Positions 23,280 to 34,684 of a DNA stretch of 64,000 bases are shown in pieces. The stretch's first letter is position 1; each line of letters opens with the position of its first letter. The position numbers and the translations under genes are program-made. Source of the DNA: Deroplatys truncata (lineage: Eukaryota > Arthropoda > Insecta > Mantodea > Mantidae); assembly GCA_030765065.1 (NCBI GenBank), contig CM060978.1, positions 218,135,498 to 218,199,497 of the forward strand. Reading direction: 5' to 3'. The notes under the pieces are model-generated. The model made no database searches. It was not told the DNA's origin and saw nothing but the letters and a program-made list of their open reading frames with translations.

Positions 23280-23777
23280 ATGCCTACACACACACCCTGT
23301 AATAAGATTGCAGCAACAAAAGATAAGGGGGAAAATTTCGAGTCACCTCATGTTAGGATGGAAATCGCGAAGAAAGGGATCATTGCAACTATAGATTCTG
23401 GTTCGTCAGCTTCAATTTGTTCGCAGAAATTTTATATAAATTTGATAAATGAAGGTAACAAAATTATGGCTCTTCCCACTAGTAATTTAGTTTGTCGTGT
23501 TGCAATCGGAAGAACGACACAGGTCATAAAAACACAAGCTCTACTTAACATACTTATCGGCGGAGAGAATTTTGAGGTTATGTTTGTAATTGTAAACCAT
23601 CTGATTTGTGACATAATTATAGGATGTGACTTCCTACATGAATATGAAGCATGTATAGATATTAAATATGAAGAATTAAAAATGACGAAAGACAATAGAG
23701 AAATAAAGGTACCGTTCATAAAAGAGAAAGCTTCCGTGATTGAGATGACAAAGGACGAGAAAAAGCTTTGTGACTAA
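23280..23777 (+). pseudogene. Retropepsin-type aspartic protease region
   Basis: The frame contains TIDSGSSASICSQKF, the D-S/T-G catalytic motif, and about 75 residues later VICDIIIGCDFLHEY-like sequence (IIGCDFL, matching the ILG-x-D-F motif) that closes retropepsin domains. It lies in a different frame from gag, so in the ancestor it would have been made by frameshifting. It ends in one TAA (23775-23777) and the same frame continues into pol, which suggests that this stop is an acquired mutation. The enzyme would cleave the polyproteins. Confidence 0.8.
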
Positions 23778-23786
23778 GAGTTTATT

Positions 23787-24085
23787 GTGCAAATAACAGA
23801 AACCGATGAAAACAGTCAGATAAGACAATTAGTCACAAAATATGAAGGGAATACCACGCCATATTTTCAACAGCTAGTAGAAATGCCAGAGAAAGTAGAG
23901 AACTTTACAATCCAAACAAAAGACGACCGTGTGAGCGAGACAGAAAACAACTGGGAAGAGAAGAGAAATGAGGAAATAATACACAAGTGTGAAGAAGCTT
24001 ATAACATTACGAAAACACAAAAACAAATCCTTCATGATGTTTTGTTGAACAATAGTTCAGTATTTAGCAATATCCCAGGCAGATG
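23787..24085 (+). pseudogene. pol: pol linker and start of RT, cut by insertion
   Basis: Same frame as the protease segment. Contains a Glu/Lys/Thr-rich linker and ends in 'LLNNSSVFSNIPGR', the usual pre-RT segment (phe-x-x-x-PGR) of Ty3/gypsy pol. The reading then runs into an unrelated insertion at 24086. Resumption at 25840 is in the matching register once the insertion and one GATG copy are discounted. Confidence 0.75.
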
Positions 24086-25835
24086 TAATGTATGGTCATC
24101 GCAGCCTTCGGATCCCCAAGCGGCGACCTTTGTGCAGTAGCCAAACACTTGTTCCCTACCCTCCCTAACCGCAAGCACCATAAAATCTTAGTGACATCCA
24201 TGTGCATATGCGCGTTGTTGCCAAAATTAAAAATAGTATTTAAAAGCAAAACTTTGCAGGTGATTTCCACATGTACAGAATACAATCATGCAGTTTGTCT
24301 GCTTGCTTTACACACAAAATAACTATGTAAATAACTATGAATCGCATAGTAATTACATTTAAGTTGCAAACGCTTTAAAATATAACTGAACTAATGAATG
24401 ATCTGAACTAATATACTGCGCTACAAGAATAGAAATGCATGTTAACATATCCGAGAGAAACTTAGAAACATGTTCCGAATAAACTATACATTGTTGGACT
24501 ATCATTAAATAATTAAAATACATAAATATTAATTTATTTTGAAAGGAACTCTTACTCCCAAATCAAAGCATCATTTTTGATTATGCTGTGCGCGGAGCTA
24601 TGGTAAAAAGTTTTTTATCACTTGTATCACAACAATGTTTTATTAATATAAAGCTAATACAAGAAGTTGTGTATTGTTTAAGGTGTAAGATTTATAAGCA
24701 TGACATCTTCTGTTTACTTAAATGAATAGCTTTATTATAAAATGCAGGATAAGTAAAAATACGAAGGCAAAAGAAAGAAAATAAAAAAAAATCTTATGTA
24801 TTATATTCACAAGATTATCTCTACTCACTCTTCTACAAACTACTTTCACAAAAGCTTATTCTATCTACTTCTTAAATAATAAGATAAAATTTCATTGCAC
24901 ATATCGTTGTAAATATAAGGATACATAGGCTAAAGCGATAGTCAGATTTTTAAAATACAGATGACTATATGATGACTTTGAAATTCCATGCTCTTAGCAT
25001 GACCACGAGGAAAATACAAACAGAGACTTCCAACTTGTATTTCAAAATTCAAACCAACAACAAAAAATTTCTCGGAAATGGTTAACACAATTTGACTTAA
25101 AATTTGTCCTTTACCGAGATTGCATTTTACGCAGAGTAAGATTTTGTCTCTCTCTTAGAATTTACCAGTAATACAACAAGTTGAGAACGAGGAAAATTTT
25201 ACAAGTTATTCCCAGAATATAAAATTCCTGATACAAATTTTATTTTTCCTGCAAATATCTTAAACTTGCGGTATTTTACTAAAAATCGTTAAGCTGTTTT
25301 TGAGAAATTCAAAACAATAACAAACATTTTTCCACATAAAAGGTTCTTTTCTACATGTTCTTGAACATTACACATAAAAATCTGGCTTTGCTTATTCAGT
25401 TTTTGTAGCCCTTTTCTTCGTGGTCTTGGCATTACTGATATTCGGCAGAGGGTCACTTGCTGGTGCGACCGGAGGGGCATTAACTTGGTTCGTTTCCCAA
25501 GGTCTCCACATCTTAATTAAACTATTAAACGCTAATAACTATTAAACACTGCTAAACTTACAAAATTGCACTAAGTAAAACACTATATAACTTCTCTGAA
25601 GAAGTAATATAGAAGCTTAGCTGAACATGGAAGAAAAGCACGAGCGAACAGTCACAGCTGCTTAAAACCGAAGAAACAGCAGAAATGACATTGCAACAAC
25701 GCTTTGCTTTGGTGGAGCTGGAGAAAGGACCACGTGTTGTATTTAAGGGATGGGAAGACCCTACTAATCGTTTACTGATGGGTTTATGGTCAGGCTTCAA
25801 AGCTTTCCGTTCGCTTTGAAGCCGGTTGGGGAAAG
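24086..25835. mobile_element. 1,750-bp insertion in pol with terminal hairpin
   Basis: Flanked by GATG at 24082-24085 and 25836-25839. Homology to pol breaks at the left copy and resumes right after the right copy, and the length of insertion plus one duplication accounts exactly for the frame change. Twelve bases before the right end is a perfect hairpin, GGCTTCAAAGC (25793-25803), 9-base loop, GCTTTGAAGCC (25813-25823). No long terminal inverted repeat is seen. It carries an old minus-strand T-run family fragment (24784-25345) and no recognisable transposase; the frame at 24092-24322 shows no motif. The element class is unknown; a Helitron-like 3' hairpin is one possibility, but the 4-bp duplication argues against it. 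Confidence 0.7.
24784..25345 (-). repeat. T-run family repeat, old partial copy, minus strand
   Basis: Starts 'aaaaaaaaatcttatgtatt', then 'tctctactcactcttctaca' and 'aaaagcttattctatctact', the minus-strand left end of the family. It can be followed, with many changes, to 'tttttccacataaaaggttc', equivalent to the 'ttccatgtaaagggta' block, where it stops before the core. It lies within the insertion in pol. Confidence 0.65.
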
Positions 25836-25839
25836 GATG

Positions 25840-27015
25840 CCCGCGACTAGTTTATATCAGCATACATTTCAGGTAGAAGACGTGCCACCATATAGACATA
25901 AGTATGACAATTTGCCTATAAGTCTTCGAGACAGCTAGACAACTAATAAATAGCATGTTAGAAAATGGGATTATTGAACAAAGTAATTCTCAGTATATAA
26001 ATTCAATCTGTTGGAGTATTAAACGAGATGGTAGTTTGAGATTAACATTAGACGGTAGATATGTCAACAAGTATATGAAGCCAGATCATTTTCAAAGTGA
26101 AGGAATCAAACAACTAATTACGAAACTTTCAAGAGGGAGATTTCTGAATCCATTGACCTCTCTGCTTCATATTGGCAAGTGGAATTAGATCCACAAGTGC
26201 GTGATTACACTTCATTTCAATATTCGGGAATCCAGTGTCGTTTTTGTGTAAATCCTTTTGGTTTAAAAAACTCAGGAAGTGGATTTTTGAGAGCCATTCA
26301 CAGTATCTTTGGAAATTCTGCAGATGACTTTTTAATAAAGTATATTGATGATTTCCTCATCATTAGTCAAACATTTGAAGAACATATGAATAATGTACAT
26401 TACGTGTTAAATAAACTGCAACAACATGGTATGACTGTAAACATACTGAAATCAAAATTTTGTATTAAGGAAATAAATTTTCTGGGTTATGTAGTTGATG
26501 AACGAGGTATAAGACCTGACCAGAAGAGAATAGAAGCAATAATGAAAATTCCACCACCAAGGAACGTAAAGCAAATTAGACGTCTCTTAGGGGTATTGAA
26601 CTTACAGAGTAAGTTCGTACCAAGGTATTCGGCTGAAATAGAACCACTGCGGCAGCTACTCCGAAAGAATAATAAGTGGAGATGGACAGAGCATCATCAA
26701 AAATGTTTTGAGAGAGTAAAAGAACTCTTTGCTAAGTCCATATTGCTTGAAAGGCCCAGAGAAAGTTTGAAATACGAGATTTATGTCGACGCATCAATGC
26801 AAGGATTCGCCGGAATTTTAGGACAGCGAGACATCAACAATGACTTTCACGTCATTAGTACAGCTTCTAGAGGATTTACAAACATTGAGCGGAATTCTTC
26901 AGTGACTCAGTTAGAAATTGGAGCACTATATTTTTCATTAATTCGTTTTAAAACATATATTTATCAGCAAAAGGTGAAAGGATCACATCAGCTTAACTTT
27001 CATCCAACGGTGTAG
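25840..27015 (+). pseudogene. pol: Reverse transcriptase and RNase H region of pol
   Basis: Continues pol after the insertion. Seen in order: the incoming primer-template segment, 'LDGRYVNKYMKPDHF', a frameshift near 26145, then the SIDLSASYWQVELDP block, PFGLKNSGSGF (equivalent of PFGLKNAP), and the catalytic KYIDDFLIIS (the [FY]xDD box, about 26340). LGYVVDERGIRPDQ and the thumb/connection follow. RNase H is marked by YEIYVDASMQGFAGIL (catalytic Asp). Another shift near 27005 separates the last RNase H strand, whose ending IIHIPGKNNTFSDLLSRL lies at about 27075-27127. The enzyme would copy element RNA into DNA. Frameshifts make this copy non-functional. Confidence 0.88.
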
Positions 27016-27074
27016 ATTATGTAGTGGAAAACTTGCTAGATACATTCATGCAATATCTGCATTTGATATTGAAA

Positions 27075-28464
27075 TTATACACATTCCTGGCAAGAATAAT
27101 ACCTTCAGTGATTTGCTATCAAGATTAAACTACAACCCACAAATTCCTGAAAATATAGAAAGACCCAGAAATGAAGTTAAAATATTGACAATTGAAATTC
27201 CCCTAAATAAAGAAATGATAAGAAAATTGAAAAATATGGGGGAAATTCAAAATGAGGACGCAAAATTATTTGAACTTAAAAAAAATGCACCATTAATTGA
27301 GGAGGCAAAGAAAGAAATTGTAGCAATTCGGAATGGAACATTATACAAGAAGCATGGAAAAGAAATGTCTAGTTGGAAGGTAATGGTTCCGAAAAGCATG
27401 GAAAAGGAACAAATTAAGAATTTTCATGAAGGGTTAGCACACTCAGGGACGGACCGGACAACTTCTATGATTTTAGAAAATTTATACATATCCAAATTGC
27501 GTCAGAAAGTTCGAAAATTTATATCGTGCTGCAACCTATGTCAGAAAGCTAAGCAAATAAATGCAGCATATGCATTTGAGACTAATTCGATTATAAGGGA
27601 TAAGCCGAGGTGTGTAATTAGTATTGACATTTATGGTCCTATGCCTCCAAGTCAATTTGGAAACAAATATATATTTGTCTGTTATGATATATTCAGCAAA
27701 TATGTAGGAATTTACCCTTTGAGTAAACCTACAAGTTTAGCATGTTTGAATAGGCTACTTAAGTCATATGTGATAGAAGAAGGACCAATCCAATCTGTAT
27801 TGAGCGATAATGCTTCGTCCTTCACAGGAAAAAAATTTATGGAGGGACTGAAAGAATTAAACAATATTTTTCCAAGATACAGACTGAACTCCAATCCAGT
27901 GGAGGGGGAAATCAAGGAAATTTCGAATTACCTAAGGGTGCTGTGTCATCGAAAAAAACCCAATGGTATGGATACGTGAATTTCGTTCAGAATCTACTCA
28001 ATGAAACAGTAAACAATGTGACAGGATACAAACCATGTGAACTTAAGTTAGGAAAGAAGATAAATACAATATGTAAGAAAATTCCAGAAGCCATTCCAGA
28101 TGAGCACTCGATACCACAAACGGAAGAAGAGATGTTCCGACAAGCATTCGAGAGGATGAAGAAAAAAGCCATAAAACGAAAAAGGAAACATGAAGAAAAG
28201 AAGAGAAAGGAATGGAAAATCAAAATAGGAGATTTAATTTTGGTTAAAACTAAGAAATTGTCTGATAAGGCAAATAAACTTTATTGGCGAATGTTTCTAA
28301 AATATCATGGACCATATGAAGTTGTTGAAGTATATGGAACAAATACATATGAATTATGTAACCCAACAACTCGAAAAAGCATTGGAAAGTTCCATATTGA
28401 GATGCTGAAACCATACAACAAAGAGGATAAAGATGAAACAGAAGACCAAGATGATAAAAAGTAA
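27075..28464 (+). pseudogene. pol: Integrase region of pol with GPY module
   Basis: The frame 27113-27979 has the zinc-binding HHCC-type segment (H-x(4)-H in HEGLAHSG, then CNLCQKAK), the first catalytic Asp in VISIDIYGPMP, the second in VLSDNASSFTG and a likely Glu in NPVEGEIKEI, giving a D,D,E core. A frameshift near 27945 leads to the C-terminal frame up to 28464, which holds a Lys-rich basic stretch (about 28150-28215) and the GPY/F module (LKYHGPYEVVEVYGTNTYEL), diagnostic of Ty3/gypsy integrases. It would insert the DNA copy and make the 4-bp duplications seen. It ends in an acidic tail (EDKDETEDQDDKK). Confidence 0.88.
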
Positions 28465-29178
28465 ATTCAGGATAGTTAAAGCTGAACTGCAAACTAAAGT
28501 ATTGGAATGTAAGAGGGTTAACTATGTATGTATGTCATAAGAAAGGAGAAATAAATTCAGGACAAAAATAAATGTTTAAAAAAAACATTTTTTCAGTAAA
28601 CTGTTACAGCATTTGAAATGAAACATGTAATAATAAAAACCTAATGTAATATTAAAGTAAAAGTATGTAGATATAATTCAAATAGTATGTTGAATATAAA
28701 GTACAAAACAATAAAAAGGGGGCTAAAGATAATTAAAACAAATACTTATGTAGCACACAGATAAAGTGAAATTGTGCCTGGAATTAAGTGTTGTAAATAT
28801 ATTTGTGTAGAGGATAAATATTTTGGTAAATGTGTTCAATAATTACAAAATGAACCAGGTTAAAAATTTTGAATGTATACATTTTTGTCAACAACCTAAG
28901 ACAGTAAACCATTTTGTAACAGTAACTAAATAATTCAGGGTACAGTATTTGCTATAAAAGAATTGTAATGTTAGATGTATATATATAAACACATTAGACC
29001 AGAGCCAGTAAATAGTGGCGAGATAAAGGCAAAACATATGTCGTGTGTTAAAGGCGTGTGCAGTGTTAAGTGAAAGTGATAAATAGCGTGTGTTCCAAGA
29101 TTCAGGAGACTAAAAACCCAATTATAAAATTTCCAAACAAGTTGTAAATATTTATAATTATGTTTCTAGTGGGGCATA
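28465..29178 (+). other. Non-coding tail of retrotransposon with polypurine tract
   Basis: 714 bases of AT-rich sequence without frames. The stretch 'agtggggcat' just before the 3' LTR (29168-29177) is the best candidate polypurine tract for plus-strand priming. No env-like gene. Confidence 0.6.
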
Positions 29179-30129
29179 TGACGCAGTAATTTGTATCACA
29201 AAAATGTAAATGTCAGAGTGATTGTAGTGTGAATATGCATTGTTGTGTGACATTGATTTGAGATGTTTGTTGATTGTGATCATTGTTGAGAAGTGGGTTT
29301 ATACGGCCTTACTGAAACTGACAATAATAGCGTGCAATAATGTAGCGAGGGGGTGAGCCGTTTATCATTATTAGAGACGAGCAAATGACGTCAGAGTGGC
29401 GTGTTTTTCTTAGAATTTGCGGGAACATTTTCCCTAGAGCATATGTTTTCGTAATTTTTATTGGATATAAATATAGACGCTAATGTTGGCGCGTTTTATT
29501 AACCAATAGCAGCTCGGTTATAAATCTTTAGGCATATCGGGCGAAGGAGTATAAATTCGTGTCAAAGTCAAGTTTCACGGAGTCCAACAGAAGCATTTGC
29601 GTATAAGACATCGATGAGTTTAACAGAAGCAGTCATGGTGAATACATCGCACAGATTATCGATTTGCAGGTTACGCGTAGCAAATTTATAAAAAATCTCT
29701 CGTGTTGTAAAGTTAATTACACAAAAAGTTGAAGTACGCGAATTAATAATGGGCAGTAAAGAAGTTATTATAACAGTTTCAGTTTGGCGAGTGTCAAGAT
29801 TAATAGGTGAAAGTGAATAATGTGTTACGACAATAAAAGTGTAAAACAAATTATTTTATCAGTGTTATCTTTGGATAAAAACTCCTTTCCGTTTACACAC
29901 CCTGCACAAGAGAAGTGCTTGACCGAGAAATCATAACTAGCCGGAGGATAGTGAACCCAAAACTTAAATACAATAACAGGCGCTCAGCAAAAGATAACAC
30001 AAAGTGACCGCGACAAATTGTCTTTCGTACGTGCGGCAATTGAGCAGTAGCATTTTCAACCACAAACATTAATACCACTGATATTTGGCTCCACAACGTG
30101 GGGCGAACACAAACATTAATACCGCCGCA
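29179..30129 (+). repeat. 3' LTR of the gypsy-type element
   Basis: 951 bp, starting TGACGCAG and ending CCGCA, with TATAAAT at 29550-29556 and AATAAA at 29832-29837. Followed directly by the AGAG duplication. Confidence 0.92.
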
Positions 30130-30133
30130 AGAG

Positions 30134-30795
30134 CAAGTCGAATCTATAGCAAAATCTTTAAATTAGGGCCCATATGTTCATCTTGAATTTCCACACTCTT
30201 TCCATGATATCGCGAGAAACAACTGAATAGCGAGAACTATATTGAACTTTTCAAACCAATAACAAGGATATCTCGGAAATGGCTTAGGCCACGTAAAAAT
30301 TGTTGAAATAAATCCTGTGTTTTAAAGAGATCGAGTTTTTTGTCTAGGTTTTGTCAATCTTAACGTTTGCCGATTATACAAAATTCTTTTCGAATAAAAA
30401 CGACTTCAGAGGCTATTCCCAGAAAATTGAAGTTATACAGTTTATTTGTCATGTAAATTTCTTAAATATACCAAAATAGTCAGATATTATTGAGAGAACA
30501 AAATATTTTGAAAATTTTTCAACGTAAAGGGTAGTTTTGAATGGGGGGGATTTTGTTGAAAATCTTCGTGTTACATTCTTAGAACATGCTGAACTTAAAT
30601 ACCAAGTTTGGCAATCATATGACTTTCCGCTTTTGAGTTGTGCTGTTCATAGGCACGCACACACATAAACCTTTTCCTAATCCCCCCTTTTTATTCAGTG
30701 GCACTAAAAGCAAGCATTTCCAATGAAATCTCGATAGCGAATTTTTGGGTGAAATACCTTCTTTTCCTACTAACTACGTGGTAAAGAAAGTAATA
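30134..30795 (-). repeat. T-run family repeat, old copy, minus strand
   Basis: From 'tctatagcaaaatctttaaa' onward it follows the minus-strand consensus: 'cgatatctcggaaatggct'-like block, 'aacgtaaagggtagttttga', the 'ataccaagtttggca' block, a short CACACA core and the end 'ctacgtggtaaagaaagtaa'. Its left part appears to have been separated by the gypsy element, since the sequence just left of the 5' LTR ('tgtaaaagaggaatagag') resembles the missing adjoining part. Confidence 0.7.
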
Positions 30796-31056
30796 AAAAC
30801 AATACAATATGTTTTCATTTCACCTGCTTAATGCTTATCCAGGCTAAAGTGTGATCCGTTTGGGTATGAATAAAATTACATTTTATTACTCGTGAAAGCT
30901 GATATAACTGCAGGACAAATTTCTTTCTGGTTATATTTTACATAAGAGATGGGAGTTTGCATATATGACAATCAACAATTCAAACATCAACAACATTTGT
31001 GATTGTCACATATGACAAACAATTTAAAGGACAAATGAAAGTCGTAGATGATTAAA

Positions 31057-32070
31057 ATGGCTACTACAAATCAAATGCCGACACAATGGTTCTTTGGTAT
31101 GCTAAATTTGAGAGTGTGAAAAGAGTTCAAAGGGAATTTTGACGTGAGCATTGCGTGCATAATGTGCCTAAATAGGATTCCATATATTAGGGTATCGATC
31201 ATTTGCAGAAACAGTTTCTGTGTTAAAAACTTGCAGGAGGTCGCAGGCGACATCCAGTAAGGGAAGAAGCTATAACAAGGAGTCCTACGAAAAGTTTAAA
31301 ACGACTGTCAGCAGAGATGACCCTAGCAGAGTACCATATACTACATGTCAGCTATTGTTCGAAAGTACCTGAAACTGTATCCATTTTACTTACGACATCT
31401 ACGAGCCTTACGTGATGAGGATCATGAAGCTCGTTTCAATTTTGCATCCATGGTGTGCCAACGGATTGAAGATGATGACAACAAATGGATATTTACAGAA
31501 GAAGGTACTTTTCATGTCAGCGGGAGAGTAAACACGCTCAACTGCATTACTTGGGCCAGTCAAAATCCACATGTCTCCTACGAGCTTGAAAAATCAAGTC
31601 CAAAGGTTAATGTATGATGTGGAATGAGGCGCAATGAAGTGTATGGACCATTCTTCTTTGCAAAAAAGATAATACGTTATGACTCTTATTTGGATACTTT
31701 GCAGTTGTTTCTGTTACCACAAGTTGAACAAGACAACAACATGAACATTGTATTCCAGAAAGATGCTGAACTCCCTCACTGCACATGGGAGGTTCGTAAT
31801 TTTCTAAATGCCACTTTCAATGGTATGTGGTGTGGTCGTGGTGGACCCATTGTATGGCCCCCAAACTCCCTAAATCTAACCCCCCTGAATGCTTCATGTG
31901 AGGTTTTGTTAATGGCGCTGTCTATGCACAAAAACCCAGGAACATTGATGATATGAGAGTAAAAATTACTCAAGCTTTTTAGCAAACGTTACGAAATACA
32001 TGGGCTGAATTGCATCACCTTTATGAGTTATGCAGAACGCGCAATGGGGATCATGTTGAGCCCGAGGACT
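31057..32070 (+). pseudogene. DUF4817/IS630-type transposase pseudogene
   Basis: Conceptual translation through frameshifts shows a DUF4817-like helix-turn-helix start (VLWYAKFESVKRVQREF) soon after ATG 31057. It then has SPTKSLKRLSAEM and IVRKYLKLYPFYLRHLRAL, the linker typical of this insect-rich transposase group. The catalytic part follows as NKWIFTEEGTFHVSG, NEVYGPFFFAKK, FLLPQVEQDNNMNIVFQKDA, GRGGPIVWPPNSLNLTPLN. The first catalytic Asp has become Glu, the QQDGAPPH motif is QKDAELPH, and the final PDLTPLD Asp is Asn, so the active site is lost. An HLYELCRTRNGDHVE-like C-terminus lies at about 32015-32060. Terminal inverted repeats were not found. Confidence 0.78.
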
Positions 32071-32635
32071 CTGCCATCTTTCAGTGTTGTATACACAAAG
32101 TTTCAACAAATAAAGTTCAGCAGTAAATTTGTTACAGTATTTTGTTTATCCATACTCAATCCCTATAGTATTGTTCTGTGGTTCCGGATATCAATATTTC
32201 TCGTAAACGCATACTACAGTGTACACTGTCAGCAATAGACTTTCCAGGGTGATACCAAATCACCGGAAGATGTTTTAGACATGCAAATGAGCAGGGACGT
32301 TTAAAAACAGTCGAAGTGTTTATTACCTTGGTGGGAGAGTAGTATGCAGTTTAAACTTTAGACCTAGTTTATTGGACGAAGTTGTCATAACCATTGAATG
32401 TTCACTGTGTCTAATAAAATAATATTCTATTAATGTTTGATTTCTGTTTATGTGTGCATTTTTATAGAATATTATTTTATTTTCTCCTAAGATATTGTAA
32501 GAAAGCAAAATACTTGCTTATTTTACAAGTACATTGTGATAAAACGAGGCAACAAAGCTGGGTGCACGAGTAATGGCTAATGAACGACTTATTTAGAAAT
32601 GTCTGTCTATTATTAGCCCGAATAATTCTTATTTG
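32071..32635. other. No recognised feature
   Basis: Probably the non-coding tail of the preceding transposon plus AT-rich spacer; the end of that element was not located. Confidence 0.35.
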
Positions 32636-33247
32636 ACATAAACTTCTATACCCACTATCGCTTATTTTCATACCCGTTCCAAAAGTTATTTTTTAAAAAG
32701 TAAACATTTGCAGAAATAGCTTTATTACATGCTTTCTTGTAGGTGCAAGAGGGATACAAAAGGTTGAAGTGATAATGAAATCCTTAAAAAGCGAGTGGCT
32801 ATAGACTGGCTTTTAAATTCCACGCTCTTTACATGACATCGTGGCAAATGAATGGTGTCTTAGCACAAAGGTATATAATAAGGCATTGGGAAATTCAGTA
32901 AATAGTAACAAATACGTGAGATATGCTTAGTGCTACAAGAAAGTGACATAAATTGTGCGTTGATCTAAATATTTTGTTTGGTAAACATTTGCCAATCTCT
33001 TATCGTGGAAAATTATAACAAAAACTCTTTCATAATGAGAAGTTCATAAGATATTCACAGAAAACTCAGGATATATATTTTATTAGCCAAGCAAATACCG
33101 TAAACATTCGATACTGTATTCAAGATCTTTTAGAGTTATTTTTGAGAATATAAAAGGTAGTTAATGTAAAGATTAGTTTGGGGGTGAGAATTTTCTTGAA
33201 AAATTTCGTGTCTCATCTTTAAGAGTTGCTGAACTTAAATATCAAGT
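32636..33247 (-). repeat. T-run family repeat, old truncated copy, minus strand
   Basis: Starts 'cttctatacccactatcgct', follows the minus consensus through 'ttgtaggtgcaagaggg', 'ctctttacatgacatcgtgg' and 'gtaaagattagtttgggg', and stops at 'cttaaatatcaagtt', just before the microsatellite core. The next copy, of opposite orientation, starts 15 bases later. Confidence 0.75.
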
Positions 33248-33261
33248 TATTATATTCGAGG

Positions 33262-34178
33262 TTTCGTTTTTACTTTCTCTACTACGTATAGTAAGTAGGG
33301 GAAGTATTGCATTCCACCCAAAAATTCGATACCGAGATTTCACCGGAAATACATGTTTTGAGACCCCCTGAATCCAAAAAAAGCATTTTTGGAAACATGT
33401 CCGTGTGTGTCTGTGTGTCTGTGTGTCTGTGAACAGCATAACTCAGAAACGAACAGTCGGATAAACACCAAACTTGGTATTTCGGTTCAGTATCTTCCAG
33501 AGATGCGACACGAAGGTTTTCAAGAAAATACCCCCACCCCAGACTACCCTTTACGTGAAAAATTATTCGAAAATTTTAATTTTCTCAAAAATGGCTCCAA
33601 CGATTTTGATTAAAATATCATATATTTAAGGTATTTTTATGAGAAATGAAATGTATATCTCGTATTTTCTGGGAATGTCTCCAAAAGTGTTCTTCATTCT
33701 GAACGACTTTTGCATAACAGGTAAACCATAAGAGATAGACAAACGTTTACTGCACAAAAAATGTAGATCGCGTTACAATACATAATTTATGTCATATACA
33801 TTTTTGTTGTTGAGTGAACCGTTTTTGAGATATTGCTTGCTATTCCCTTAAATTTTTCAATACTTATTTTCTCAAATGGGAATTCGTTATTCATTTTTTT
33901 TTCTTGGATATGCAAAGAGTATTAATCTGTGGGAAAGGGAATGGTGCTGCACCTAACAACCAGCTATTAAGAGATATGTATGTGCTTAAAGGCTACTGTA
34001 TTTCTATATTGCCCTTGTAAATGTATATTCCCCTTACATCTACAAGAAAATTAGCAATAAGATAGAGTATGCAAATGTTTATCTTGATTAACATGAAGTA
34101 GATTGGGAATAAGAGTTTGTAAAAATAGTTTGTACAAGAGTAGAGAAAGTCATGTGAGTGTAACACATCAGATTTTTT
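33262..34178 (+). repeat. T-run family repeat, full-length, plus strand
   Basis: Near consensus from 'tttttactttctctactacg' to 'acacatcagatttttt', with a GTGTGTCTGTG core at about 33403-33432. It contains the internal block 'gagtattaatctgtgggaaa' also found in the copies at 46277 and 55857, which form a subgroup with a longer right half. Confidence 0.9.
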
Positions 34179-34193
34179 AGTTATGTACTCATT

Positions 34194-34240
34194 CTTTCTC
34201 TCTCCCTCTCTCTCTCTCTCACTCACTCTCTCTCTCTCTC
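34194..34240. repeat. (CT)n microsatellite
   Basis: About 47 bases of imperfect CT repeats just after the preceding T-run copy. Confidence 0.9.
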
Positions 34241-34254
34241 ACACCACATGCAGG

Positions 34255-34367
34255 CTGTTTGCTGAAAATATTGTTTTTGGAATAAGGGGTCTTCAATACC
34301 TACATTTTCGGAGAAATCTCTATATAAAGTTTTGGTTGGAGTATAGGTACTAAAGATAAAGTTAATG
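34255..34367 (-). repeat. T-run family repeat, fragment, minus strand
   Basis: 'tttttggaataaggggtctt', 'cctacattttcggagaaatc' and 'ttttggttggagtatagg' match the right-hand end of minus-strand copies. Only the terminal 110 bases remain. Confidence 0.55.
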
Positions 34368-34684
34368 ATCCTTTATATATATCCTGCAGTTTGAGGAAAA
34401 CTATTAAAATCTCGGAATTTCAACCCAGCCAATAACTGAACTCGACATAGTGGCACATACACCGCGGTGGCTGAAATCACTACTCATGCAGTTTAGGTTC
34501 TTACAATGCAACCTTTCGAAGTGCAGTTATTATAGTGATTTTTTTTTCTTTCCCTCTCTCTCTGTTTCCCTCTTCCCTCTCTTAAGACAGATATCAAGTA
34601 GCTCTTAGGTTAGTGGACTTCGGGCTTATTAACCATCATTTTGTTGCCGTTTCTGCGGTTCTGAGTTACTGGATATTGAATACT

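Larger units (their letters stand above)
19843..30129 (+). mobile_element. Complete but inactivated Ty3/gypsy LTR retrotransposon
   Basis: Bounded by two LTRs of exactly equal length (951 bp) and by the 4-bp target duplication AGAG (19839-19842 and 30130-30133). The order is LTR, primer-binding sites, gag, protease, reverse transcriptase, RNase H, integrase with GPY module, LTR, the Ty3/gypsy order. By hand I count roughly 30 differences between the LTRs (about 3%), so the insertion is old enough for the observed stops and frameshifts. A separate 1,750-bp insertion interrupts pol. No env-like frame follows integrase (28465-29178 is non-coding). Confidence 0.92.

Noticed and set aside
24092..24322. 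76-codon frame inside the pol insertion as a transposition gene
   Set aside because: Short, without any recognised catalytic or DNA-binding motif; an opposing frame of similar length overlaps it.
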